Assembly: GCA_030040965.1 (NCBI GenBank) | Contig: JASHOT010000388.1 | Coordinates: forward strand, 1 to 51,870 | DNA length: 51,870 nucleotides | Direction: 5' to 3' | Source: Candidatus Sulfotelmatobacter sp. | GTDB taxonomy: Bacteria; Acidobacteriota; Terriglobia; Terriglobales; Acidobacteriaceae | Part shown: positions 33,898 to 41,761 of the stretch, in pieces | Position numbering within the stretch: the first letter of the stretch is position 1 | Layout of the letters: each line of letters begins with the position of its first letter | Made by a program: the position numbers and the translations under genes | The notes under the pieces: model-generated | Databases searched by the model: none | What the model was told of the DNA's origin: nothing | Seen by the model: only the letters and a program-made list of their open reading frames with translations

Positions 33898-35312
33898 TGG
33901 TGTGGCGCCAACTCCCGCAGGCGCGCAGGAAGTTTTTCATAAATGCCGCCGAATCCGCCATTAGAAAGAATGGCGACAACATCGCCGCTGCGCAATTCGG
34001 GGGCGATGGCCTGGACAATGGCGTCGGCATCAGTGAGCAGCCGGGCTTGCTTGCCGTACTTTTTAATTTCCGCGGCCAGTTCCGGCAACTGCATACGTTC
34101 GCTTTCCGGGACAGCTTCCGAGCGAAAAACGCCTGCGACCACGACCGCATCGGCCAGAGCGAGGCTGCGGGCGAGATCGTTTTGCAGCACGCGGCGGCGC
34201 AACGTGTTGGAGCGCGGCTCGAGAATCGCCCAAAGCCGCGCGCCTTGGTAGCGCTCGTGGAGGGCTTTCAAGGTTCCGGCAATCGCAGTGGGATGGTGCG
34301 CGAAGTCGTCAATGATGGTGATGCCGTTTACTTCCGCCTTCACCTCCAGACGACGCTTGACGCTCTTGAAAGATTCCAAAGCCGCTGTCATGGATTCTTT
34401 GGAAATGCCGCATGCATCGGCCAAAGCCGCGGCCGCGGTTGCATTCCAGACGTTGTACTCTCCGGCCAGAGTGAACGCGAAATCCGCGAAGTGCACGCCA
34501 TCGTGATGGACGGTCCAGGAAGTGCCGTCGGGACCGAAGCGAAGATCAGTGATGCGCCAGTTGGCGCGTGCGCTGGTTCCATAGCGTTCGACCGGACAGA
34601 ACGCCTTCGCGATGCAGCGATCCACACTGTCGCCGGAGTCGAAAGCGACAACCTTTCCGCGCTGTGGCACAAGATTCACCAGGCGCTTGAACGCGGTCTC
34701 GACGGCGTCGAGATCCTTGTAAATGTCGGCGTGATCGAATTCGACGGAAGTAAGAATGACTGCGTCGGGAAAGTAGTGGAGAAATTTCGGCCCTTTGTCG
34801 AAGAACGCCGTGTCGTATTCGTCACCTTCAAGGATAAAGTGCTTCCCTGCTCCAAGATGAAAACTGGATCCAAAGTTTTCGGCGATGCCTCCGATGAGAA
34901 AAGACGGGTCGAGACCGGCAGAATGGAAGATCCACGAGAGCATGGAAGTCGTGGTCGTTTTGCCGTGGGTTCCAGCGACCACCAGCACTTCTTTACCGCG
35001 GAGAAACTCATCGTGCAGCAACTGCGGTAGGGAGCAAAACGGGATGCGATGATCAAGAACATGTTCGAGCTCAACGTTGCCGCGCGAGATGGCATTGCCG
35101 ATGACGACGAGGTCCGGCTGAGGAGCGAGGTTGCGCGGATCGAATGGCTGAAAAACTGGAATACCCAGATCGCGCAGGAAATCGGACATCGGAGGATAGG
35201 CCGCGGCATCCGAACCTGTAAGGTGAAAGCCGCGCTGGCTAAGCATTCCGGCAAGCGACGCCATTGCTGTGCCGCAGATGCCGATCAGATGAATGTGTTT
35301 TGGTGTCTGCAT
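33894..35312 (-). CDS. mpl: UDP-N-acetylmuramate:L-Ala-gamma-D-Glu-meso-DAP ligase (Mpl)
   Basis: 472 residues of the Mur ligase family. It re-attaches the recycled tripeptide to UDP-MurNAc in the cytoplasm, bypassing MurC, MurD and MurE. The N-terminal Rossmann segment HIHLIGICGTAMASLAGML and its GTAM signature point to Mpl rather than MurC. The P-loop is VAGTHGKTTTTSML, and IIDDFAHHPTAI marks the C-terminal catalytic region. It is nearly full length for Mpl. It sits 19 bases downstream of ldcA and overlaps the peptidase gene, consistent with a recycling operon. Confidence 0.93.
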   Translation of the reverse strand: MQTPKHIHLIGICGTAMASLAGMLSQRGFHLTGSDAAAYPPMSDFLRDLGIPVFQPFDPRNLAPQPDLVVIGNAISRGNVELEHVLDHRIPFCSLPQLLHDEFLRGKEVLVVAGTHGKTTTTSMLSWIFHSAGLDPSFLIGGIAENFGSSFHLGAGKHFILEGDEYDTAFFDKGPKFLHYFPDAVILTSVEFDHADIYKDLDAVETAFKRLVNLVPQRGKVVAFDSGDSVDRCIAKAFCPVERYGTSARANWRITDLRFGPDGTSWTVHHDGVHFADFAFTLAGEYNVWNATAAAALADACGISKESMTAALESFKSVKRRLEVKAEVNGITIIDDFAHHPTAIAGTLKALHERYQGARLWAILEPRSNTLRRRVLQNDLARSLALADAVVVAGVFRSEAVPESERMQLPELAAEIKKYGKQARLLTDADAIVQAIAPELRSGDVVAILSNGGFGGIYEKLPARLRELAPHQ

Positions 35313-35331
35313 TCTGTTTAGAACTGTTGAC

Positions 35332-36273
35332 TTAGCCCATCACCGCGGCTTCCAGAATCCTCAGATTTATTTTGTTACGCTGTATGGACAATTTCGCATT
35401 GACTCCAAACGGCAGCGTAATGTTGCCCGAGCTGACGTGTCCGGAACGTACGCCGAATGCCACCGGCACTCCCAGGTCGCCAACGATGCGCATGATCACT
35501 TCCTGCAAAGTGTAATCTTGCTTAACGGTCTGCACGCAATCGAGCATCTCGCCGAAGACGATGCCCCGCACCTGATCGAAATATCCGCCCAGCTTGAGTT
35601 GCATCAGCATACGATCGATTTGATACGGCTTGGCGGCAAGATCTTCGAGAAAAAGAATGGTGCCGTCGGCGTTGATCTCGTAAGGCGTACCGAGCGATGC
35701 CACGAGAATCGAGAGGCACCCTCCGTAGAGAACACCTTCGGCTTCGCCGTCAATGAGGCCCTGAACCTCTGAATTCAGCGGCACATCCCAACCGGTCGTG
35801 CTGGAGAGCGCAGCTTGCCACGAGGACAGATTGACTCCACCTTCATGTGCCCAGTCTTTCGCGGCCATGGGGCCGTGAAAAGTAACCAAACCGGCGGCAT
35901 CGGAAAAGTACGTAAGCAACGCGGTGATATCGCTATAGCCGATGAAACTCTTGGGATGAGCTTTGATGGTTTCGAGATCAATCTCGGGCAACAGGTGGTT
36001 GGCACCGTAGCCGCCGCGGGCGCATAGGATGGCGCGTACTTCGTCGCGGGTGAACATATCCTCCAACTCCCGCGCTCTGCGCTCCACTGATCCCGCAAAA
36101 TAAAGATCGCGATCGAGAATGGAATCGAAGTAAAACGGACGATATCCTGCGCGCCGTAGGGCCGCACAACCGGCTTCGAGATCGGCCTGCTTGATATTAC
36201 TCGCGGGCGCGACGAGGCCGATGGTGTCACCCGGACGAAGAGATTTGAGGCGTTGCGCGTTGGTGGAAGGCAT
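35332..36273 (-). CDS. ldcA: Muramoyltetrapeptide L,D-carboxypeptidase (LdcA, S66 family)
   Basis: 313 residues. It removes the terminal D-Ala from recycled murein tetrapeptides in the cytoplasm to give the tripeptide used by Mpl. The N-terminus has DTIGLVAPAS; the nucleophile Ser lies in IGYSDITALLTYF after ILCARGGYGA; the C-terminal His motif is FGVRSGHVSSGNITLPFG. A Glu in the middle (FLEDLAAKPYQIDRML) completes the expected Ser-Glu-His triad. No signal peptide is present. It lies 19 bases upstream of mpl. Confidence 0.93.
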   Translation of the reverse strand: MPSTNAQRLKSLRPGDTIGLVAPASNIKQADLEAGCAALRRAGYRPFYFDSILDRDLYFAGSVERRARELEDMFTRDEVRAILCARGGYGANHLLPEIDLETIKAHPKSFIGYSDITALLTYFSDAAGLVTFHGPMAAKDWAHEGGVNLSSWQAALSSTTGWDVPLNSEVQGLIDGEAEGVLYGGCLSILVASLGTPYEINADGTILFLEDLAAKPYQIDRMLMQLKLGGYFDQVRGIVFGEMLDCVQTVKQDYTLQEVIMRIVGDLGVPVAFGVRSGHVSSGNITLPFGVNAKLSIQRNKINLRILEAAVMG

Positions 36274-36309
36274 AACTCGCGAGCAAAGTCGACGTTCGAC
36301 ACGGCCGCT

Positions 36310-37110
36310 TCACGTCAAGAAAAATTCTCCCCGGCAAACCAGCCGCGCGGTTCCGCGAAGAAGAATATTATTCCCTTCGCGGCGAACTATCTGAATTCCG
36401 CCCGGCGTGTGGACCTTGACCGGTGAGTCGGCACGGCCGGCCGTAATTGCGGCCACGGCTGCCGAGCAGGACCCCGTGCCCGAGGACTGCGTTTCTCCTG
36501 CGCCGCGTTCAAAGAAGCGCGCCTGCACCTCGTGCCTGCTTCCCGGCCGCACCCAGACGACATTCACTCCCTCCGCGTAAATCCCGCTGCGCTGGATTTC
36601 TAGCGAGCGCGCCTGCCAGTCTGCAGGAAATTCGGCGACAAGCATTACGTAGTGCGGGTTTCCCATGGAGACGGAAAGTCCGCGAACTTCGCCGCTCGAA
36701 ATCTTGATTGCAAACTCTGGCTCGACGACGGGCGCGCCCATTTCCACTTCGAATTCGTACTCCGAATCCTTGCGGCCAGTTAACGAGCATAGCCTGGTGC
36801 CGGCGCCGGTGAGAATTGAGATTCGGTCCTTGCCGCGCGTTGCACTCAGATAGGCGGCGACGCAGCGCGTTCCATTTCCCGAGATTTCGGCCGCTGAGCC
36901 ATCGGCGTTGATCAACCGGATTTCGGCATCGGCGGAAAAATGCGGCGAGAGCCACTCGACACCGTCCGCACCGACGCCTTGATGCCGGTCGCAGATGCGG
37001 CGACTAAAACCGCTCATGTCTTCTGGAGCGAGCGCAGCATCGATCAACAAAAAATCGTTGCCGAAGGCGCAGGCCTTCACGAAGGGGATGGTCCGAGTTG
37101 GTAAATTCAC
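36310..37110 (-). CDS. dapF: Diaminopimelate epimerase (DapF)
   Basis: 266 residues. It interconverts LL- and meso-diaminopimelate, precursor of lysine and of the peptidoglycan cross-link. FGNDFLLID near the start and the two catalytic cysteine motifs SGNGTRCVAAYL and SSGTGSCSAAVAA are present. The start is a GTG at 37110 within the third copy of a short tandem repeat; GGAGCG in that copy is the likely ribosome site. It lies 28 bases after mgtC and 36 bases before ldcA. It could serve lysine synthesis as well as cell-wall supply. Confidence 0.94.
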   Translation of the reverse strand: MNLPTRTIPFVKACAFGNDFLLIDAALAPEDMSGFSRRICDRHQGVGADGVEWLSPHFSADAEIRLINADGSAAEISGNGTRCVAAYLSATRGKDRISILTGAGTRLCSLTGRKDSEYEFEVEMGAPVVEPEFAIKISSGEVRGLSVSMGNPHYVMLVAEFPADWQARSLEIQRSGIYAEGVNVVWVRPGSRHEVQARFFERGAGETQSSGTGSCSAAVAAITAGRADSPVKVHTPGGIQIVRREGNNILLRGTARLVCRGEFFLT

Positions 37111-37152
37111 TCGCGCTCCACTATTCGCGCTCCACTGTTTATTCGCGCTCCA
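37103..37152 (-). repeat. Three tandem copies of GGAGCGCGA at the mgtC-dapF junction
   Basis: On the minus strand the sequence reads GGAGCGCGAATAA (end of mgtC with its stop), GGAGCGCGAATAG, and GGAGCGCGAGTG, in which the GTG is the dapF start. Each copy contains a Shine-Dalgarno-like GGAG. The array therefore appears to have grown by duplication of the mgtC 3' end and now supplies the dapF ribosome site. Confidence 0.75.
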
Positions 37153-37843
37153 GCAGGCCGAGCGAAGTCACACTTTGCAAGACGCTCGAAGCCTGGAATT
37201 CACGCAGCAATTCCTTCTGCTCGTGATTGCAGCCCTCCACATCGAACTGCAGCCGCACGTGGCGGCCGGTGCTGGCGCTCATCACATTTTGCATCAGGCG
37301 ATGATGCGGCTCGAGAATGCGGTTCACTTCGTTGGAAATCTGCTCGACGGTTTCGCCGGTCACTTCATAACTGGTTAGCAGAAGTTTCAGGTTCAACGTC
37401 TGTTCCAGATGACCAAGCAGGAATAGCGACGCCAGCACAACGCACGTCGCGAAGACGGCAGTTACATAATGTCCGCCGCCGGCGGCCATGCCGACGGACG
37501 CTACCACAAACATGGTAGCCGCCGAGGTCAAACCGGTGGTGAGGCCGCGCATGTGAAGAATAGATCCGGCGCCGATAAATCCGATGCCGGGGATGATCTG
37601 CGCCGCGATGCGCGCCGAATCCGCTGGAATACCCGCCAGGCGCTGCGACAAAAGCGTGTACATCGCCGCGCCGAAGCAGATAAACATATTGGTCCGCAAG
37701 CCGGCGGGACGATGTTTCAGTTCGCGCTCCAGGCCAATCACGCCTCCGAGAATCGCGGCCAGCACCAGGCGCGCGGTCAGCGAGGTAAGAACACCCGCCG
37801 CGATCTCTCCGCGAACGTACTCAATGATGTGCTGCCAACTCAT
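37139..37843 (-). CDS. mgtC: MgtC/SapB-family membrane protein
   Basis: 234 residues. Four to five membrane helices lie in the N-terminal two thirds (ARLVLAAILGGVIGLERELK, IIPGIGFIGAGSIL, LTSAATMFVVASVGMAAGGG, AVFATCVVLASLFLLGHLE). The family motifs GxERE-like, LRT and GIGFIGAGSI are present. The C-terminal ~80 residues form a soluble ACT-like domain. MgtC proteins influence Mg2+ homeostasis and ATP synthase activity; the exact role here is unknown. It starts the run of closely spaced genes toward plsC. Confidence 0.9.
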   Translation of the reverse strand: MSWQHIIEYVRGEIAAGVLTSLTARLVLAAILGGVIGLERELKHRPAGLRTNMFICFGAAMYTLLSQRLAGIPADSARIAAQIIPGIGFIGAGSILHMRGLTTGLTSAATMFVVASVGMAAGGGHYVTAVFATCVVLASLFLLGHLEQTLNLKLLLTSYEVTGETVEQISNEVNRILEPHHRLMQNVMSASTGRHVRLQFDVEGCNHEQKELLREFQASSVLQSVTSLGLLERE

Positions 37844-37934
37844 ACGCGAGTGCGATGGACGCGATACTGCTTCGGAGCGCCCGGATGGCCGGATTTTAAC
37901 ATCGCGATGACATCGCGATCGTTAACGCGCGTGA

Positions 37935-39578
37935 TTACCGCAGGCGATAAAGGATGGCCGGTGGCTGACCCGTAACGTGAATTTCGACGAGCGCGAAAAA
38001 ATGCTTGCCCTCGACCGCATCCCAGACGCGATCTCCCTGGAAGGCGAGAGCGTAGTCGGCGTAGCGGGCAGGGTCGGCCAGCGCACGCTCCCACAGGCCT
38101 TGGGGGTCGAAAGGCTGCTTCCAGACGCGGTGATTGCCTTCGTTGATGACCTGGCGGAGTGGAATGCCGGCTTGTTGGACCGCTCCTACATGATCGCCGA
38201 GATACATCAGGAGAGTGGCATTGGTGGGAAGTCTCTCGAGCCATTCGGCCAGTTGCGTTTCCAACTGATTCCGGCCGCGCATGTTGATCTCGGCCTCCTG
38301 GAGACAGATCGGTTCCGATCTCCAGACCAAGGCGTAGCTCGCGGTGACGAATAAAAAAACAGCCAGCGCGAAAGCAAGGCGCAGACGAAGCTTCCGGGCT
38401 TCAGAGCGCAGGATGAGACAGATGAGAATGGCCATCGCGCACGCGAAAGCGGGGAGCAGTTGCAATCCATAGCGAACATTGTAGCGAGTGAACGGCCAAA
38501 ATTCGGGCACAAAGATGGGCACGCCGCCGTAAGCGATAGAGAGTGCATAAAACGGTAACGGCATCAGAAGGAACAGCAACGGCCAGGCTGGGGTAAGTGC
38601 GGATCGGTACAGCACTGCGGCGGCGATTGCCGCGATCGTAAGCAGGATCCACATGCGCTGCAGCCATTGATCTCCCGCAACGTTGGCGTCACCGGACTTC
38701 ACAAAGTACAAGCCCGCCACGAAAAGATTGCCGCTGCCCGGATGGCCCGGACTTCCCGGAGTCTGCGTCCTTGCTTCGATCGCCTTGGCGGAATACGGTC
38801 CGTTTTCAAATTCGAGCGGGTTGCGGTAGACGATTCCGTTATAAGCGAGCCAGAGCATGGGCGCCGCGGCCGCAATCAGAAGGAATCGTGCGAGCTGCGC
38901 TCGCGTTGGGGACGCTGGCCGTAGCATCTCATCATCTGTGGCAGACAGCTTGGCGTTGGCAGGCTTCTCCGACGAGGTTGTCCGGCGAAAGATTGTCTGA
39001 GAAACAATGTTCCGCAAGACGACGCTCGCGGCGATCGCCGCAGCAAGAAACCATCCGTCATAACGGATCAGGCACGCGGCGGCGAGACAGAATCCGCATT
39101 TGTTGAGCGCCTTCCCGTCTCCGCGAAAATATTCGCCGCAATACACCACTGCCCAGATGAAGAACGCAAGATACAGCGCCTCCCCCATGGCAGTGGTCTG
39201 CATGTAAATCAAGTTTGGATTGGCAGCGAAAATCACGGCCGCACTCCACGCCGCAATTCGCGCCGGGGCATCGGGCACAGCTTTGCCTGAAGACCCTCCG
39301 CGTGACAAAGCGCTTCGAACCATCCGAAACATTCCGATGACTGCGAACACGTAGGCCACGAGCGATGGAATAGATCCGCCCGCGCCTCGACGCCACATAT
39401 CGTTCGAGATCACGAACGGGATCATCAGCAGGTGTGGAAGCGGCAACCATACTGTTCCCAACTGCAGCAGTCCGGGAGTTTTCGAATCGAAGACGCGTCT
39501 TGCAATGTTGATGTGAGCGATAGCGTCGCCATAGAGCGTCACTTCCTGCCGCTGGAAGTAATAAAGGAACGAAATCAC
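37935..39578 (-). CDS. GT-C-fold membrane glycosyltransferase (GT39/ArnT-like)
   Basis: About 547 residues with ten or more membrane helices. The first loop contains YGDAIAHINIARRVFD, an acidic motif like the catalytic Asp loop of GT-C enzymes that use polyprenyl-phosphate sugars. The C-terminal soluble part has NEGNHRVWKQPF and GDRVWDAVEGKHF. The start is doubtful: the GTG at 39578 lies inside a membrane helix, and the open frame continues upstream (RLLAYLATCVSVISFLYYF) without an ATG, GTG or TTG. The enzyme would modify an envelope molecule; donor and acceptor are unknown. Confidence 0.75.
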   Translation of the reverse strand: MISFLYYFQRQEVTLYGDAIAHINIARRVFDSKTPGLLQLGTVWLPLPHLLMIPFVISNDMWRRGAGGSIPSLVAYVFAVIGMFRMVRSALSRGGSSGKAVPDAPARIAAWSAAVIFAANPNLIYMQTTAMGEALYLAFFIWAVVYCGEYFRGDGKALNKCGFCLAAACLIRYDGWFLAAAIAASVVLRNIVSQTIFRRTTSSEKPANAKLSATDDEMLRPASPTRAQLARFLLIAAAAPMLWLAYNGIVYRNPLEFENGPYSAKAIEARTQTPGSPGHPGSGNLFVAGLYFVKSGDANVAGDQWLQRMWILLTIAAIAAAVLYRSALTPAWPLLFLLMPLPFYALSIAYGGVPIFVPEFWPFTRYNVRYGLQLLPAFACAMAILICLILRSEARKLRLRLAFALAVFLFVTASYALVWRSEPICLQEAEINMRGRNQLETQLAEWLERLPTNATLLMYLGDHVGAVQQAGIPLRQVINEGNHRVWKQPFDPQGLWERALADPARYADYALAFQGDRVWDAVEGKHFFALVEIHVTGQPPAILYRLR

Positions 39579-39763
39579 CGAGACGCAGGTTGCCAGATAG
39601 GCAAGGAGACGAACTTCAGAGTTCCGCTGTTCGGTGGAATGTTGTAGCGACGAATCTGGTTTTCGGGGCGTGGGCTTGCACGGTTGCGTCTGGAGTCTTG
39701 GGGCTTCTGTTCTCTTCTTTTATTTTCTCTTGAGAATGTGCGCGCCAGTACCGCTGGCCAAGT

Positions 39764-40687
39764 TTATTCCAGATGCGTGAGTTCGCGAAAAGTCTGGAAG
39801 CGAGCCTCGATTTCGTCGCGGGTGAGCGATTGCAGCCGCTCGGTGCCGAATCGCTCGACGGCAAACGATCCCATGACGCCTCCGTAGAACAGCGCGCGCT
39901 TGAGCACCTCGCGGTTTAGCTCATTTTGAGAGGCCAGATAGCCCATGAAGCCGCCGGCAAATGAGTCGCCCGCGCCGGTGGGGTCTTTTACCTCTTCAAT
40001 CGGCAGCGCCGGAGCCCGGAAGGGATGACGGCCGATTCCGAATGCGCCCTCGCGGAAAAAAATCGTTGCGCCATACTCCCCGTGCTTTATGACCAGAGCC
40101 TGCGGCCCCATGCCCAGAACTTTGTGTGCGGCACGCGGCAGGTTGCTCTCATGAGCGAGCATTTTGGCCTCGGCGTCATTGATGAGCAGCACATCGACCA
40201 CCTTCAGGGTTTCGGCCAGTTCCTTGGGCGTGCCTTTGATCCAGTAATTCATGGTGTCGCAGCCGGTCAGGCGGACACCGTTCATTGTGCGCCGCACATT
40301 GGCCTGCAACGTCGGCTGGATATTGGCCAGGAAAAGAAACTTCGTGTCTTCATACTCGCGCGGAATCTGTGGGTGAAACGTCTCGAATACGTTGAGGTCC
40401 GTATAATCGGTCTTGGCCTCGTTCAGATTATCGGCGTAACTTCCGCCCCAGCGAAAAGTCTTGCCCTTGGCGCGCTCAATGCCGCAGATGTCGATGCCAT
40501 GCTGCCGGAAAACATCTTCCTGATCCGCTCCGAAGTCCTCGCCGACCACGGCGACGACGCGCACCTCGGTGAAATAGCTCGCGGCCAGGGCAAAATAGGT
40601 CGCTGCGCCTCCGAGAATATTTTTCACACTGCCCGACGGGGAGGTGATGTCGTCGTAGGCGACCGATCCAACCACCAGAATGCTCAT
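39764..40687 (-). CDS. PfkB-family carbohydrate/nucleoside kinase
   Basis: 307 residues of the ribokinase fold. The N-terminus MSILVVGSVAYDDI is followed by the substrate GG motif (ILGGAATYFALAASYF). The anion-hole/catalytic signature DPTGAGDSFAGGFMGYL lies near residue 250, with the catalytic Asp in it. It phosphorylates a sugar or nucleoside with ATP. The MTA phosphorylase gene lies 135 bases upstream on the same strand, so a role in purine or ribose salvage is plausible, but the family cannot be narrowed by motif alone. Confidence 0.9.
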   Translation of the reverse strand: MSILVVGSVAYDDITSPSGSVKNILGGAATYFALAASYFTEVRVVAVVGEDFGADQEDVFRQHGIDICGIERAKGKTFRWGGSYADNLNEAKTDYTDLNVFETFHPQIPREYEDTKFLFLANIQPTLQANVRRTMNGVRLTGCDTMNYWIKGTPKELAETLKVVDVLLINDAEAKMLAHESNLPRAAHKVLGMGPQALVIKHGEYGATIFFREGAFGIGRHPFRAPALPIEEVKDPTGAGDSFAGGFMGYLASQNELNREVLKRALFYGGVMGSFAVERFGTERLQSLTRDEIEARFQTFRELTHLE

Positions 40688-40822
40688 GATTCGTCCTTAA
40701 TCGTGAGTCCCGAGCCGTGAGTCCAGACTCGCGAGCCGATGGCCATCAACTTTGCTTATCAACGTCGCAATTGGGAAACTCGGCACCGTTACCGCCGAGA
40801 TCGTTCCTCTAAACCATCCGCC

Positions 40823-41686
40823 TTACTTCAGGTATTTCCCAATAATCAGCTTCAGCTTTTTTTTCGTTGCCGCTGGAATCTTCTTGGGATCGGTGAGAAT
40901 CGCGTGAGCCAGGGCTGATCCGCATTTGCATGCGCGCTGCGACGGCATGGCGGCGATCGTGGCTCGAACAACTTTCGCCGCGTTCTCGGTGTTCTTTAGA
41001 AGCACGGCCACGATTTGATCGACGGTCACCGAATCGTGATGCGGATGCCAGCAGTCATAGTCGGTCACCATGGCGATTGTGACATAACAGATTTCGGCTT
41101 CGCGGGCCAGCTTTGCCTCTTGCAGGTTTGTCATGCCGATGACATCCATGCCGAAGCTGCGATAGACGTTCGACTCGGCCCTGGTGGAAAATTGCGGGCC
41201 CTCCATGCAGAGATAAGTCCCGCCGCGCTTTCCGGCGACGCCTGCCTTCTGACAGGCCGATTCGACCACGGCGGCAAGTTCTCCGCAAACCGGGTCGGCA
41301 AAAGCGATGTGGGCGACGATACCTCCGCCAAAAAAAGTATCGACACGATGCCGCGTGCGGTCGAAGAACTGGTCGGGGATGACGAATTCGAGCGGCTTGT
41401 GTTCTTCCTTCAGCGATCCCACGGCAGAAATAGAAACGATCCGATCCACGCCAAGCTGCTTGAATCCGTGAACGTTGGCACGGAAATTCAACTCGCTGGG
41501 AAGAAGCCGATGGCCGCGTCCGTGCCGGGCAAGAAACGCAACTTTGCGCCCTTCGAGCGTGCCGCACACATAGGCGTCAGAAGGCGCGCCGAACGGCGTT
41601 TTCACGCGCGCCTCTTTGACCTTGGTCAACCCGGGCATGGTGTATAGCCCGCTGCCGCCGATGATGCCAACTTCCGCTTGCGACAA
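40823..41686 (-). CDS. mtnP: S-methyl-5'-thioadenosine phosphorylase (MTAP)
   Basis: About 287 residues from the TTG at 41686, chosen because GGAGGG precedes it; the frame can be extended to a TTG at 41716. It splits methylthioadenosine into adenine and methylthioribose-1-phosphate. The phosphate-binding start VGIIGGSGLYTMPG, the RHGRGHRLLPSELNFRANV block, the MEGPQFSTRAES segment and GMTNLQEAKLAREAEICY match trimeric PNP/MTAP enzymes. Asp residues in VTDYDCWH near the base-binding site favour 6-aminopurines, hence MTA over inosine. Confidence 0.92.
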   Translation of the reverse strand: MSQAEVGIIGGSGLYTMPGLTKVKEARVKTPFGAPSDAYVCGTLEGRKVAFLARHGRGHRLLPSELNFRANVHGFKQLGVDRIVSISAVGSLKEEHKPLEFVIPDQFFDRTRHRVDTFFGGGIVAHIAFADPVCGELAAVVESACQKAGVAGKRGGTYLCMEGPQFSTRAESNVYRSFGMDVIGMTNLQEAKLAREAEICYVTIAMVTDYDCWHPHHDSVTVDQIVAVLLKNTENAAKVVRATIAAMPSQRACKCGSALAHAILTDPKKIPAATKKKLKLIIGKYLK

Positions 41687-41761
41687 ACACCCTCCGGAGC
41701 GCTCACGCGAGCGCAAGGCAAACTCGTGATTATAAACAAATCGGCGGCTTGGACTCAGATG

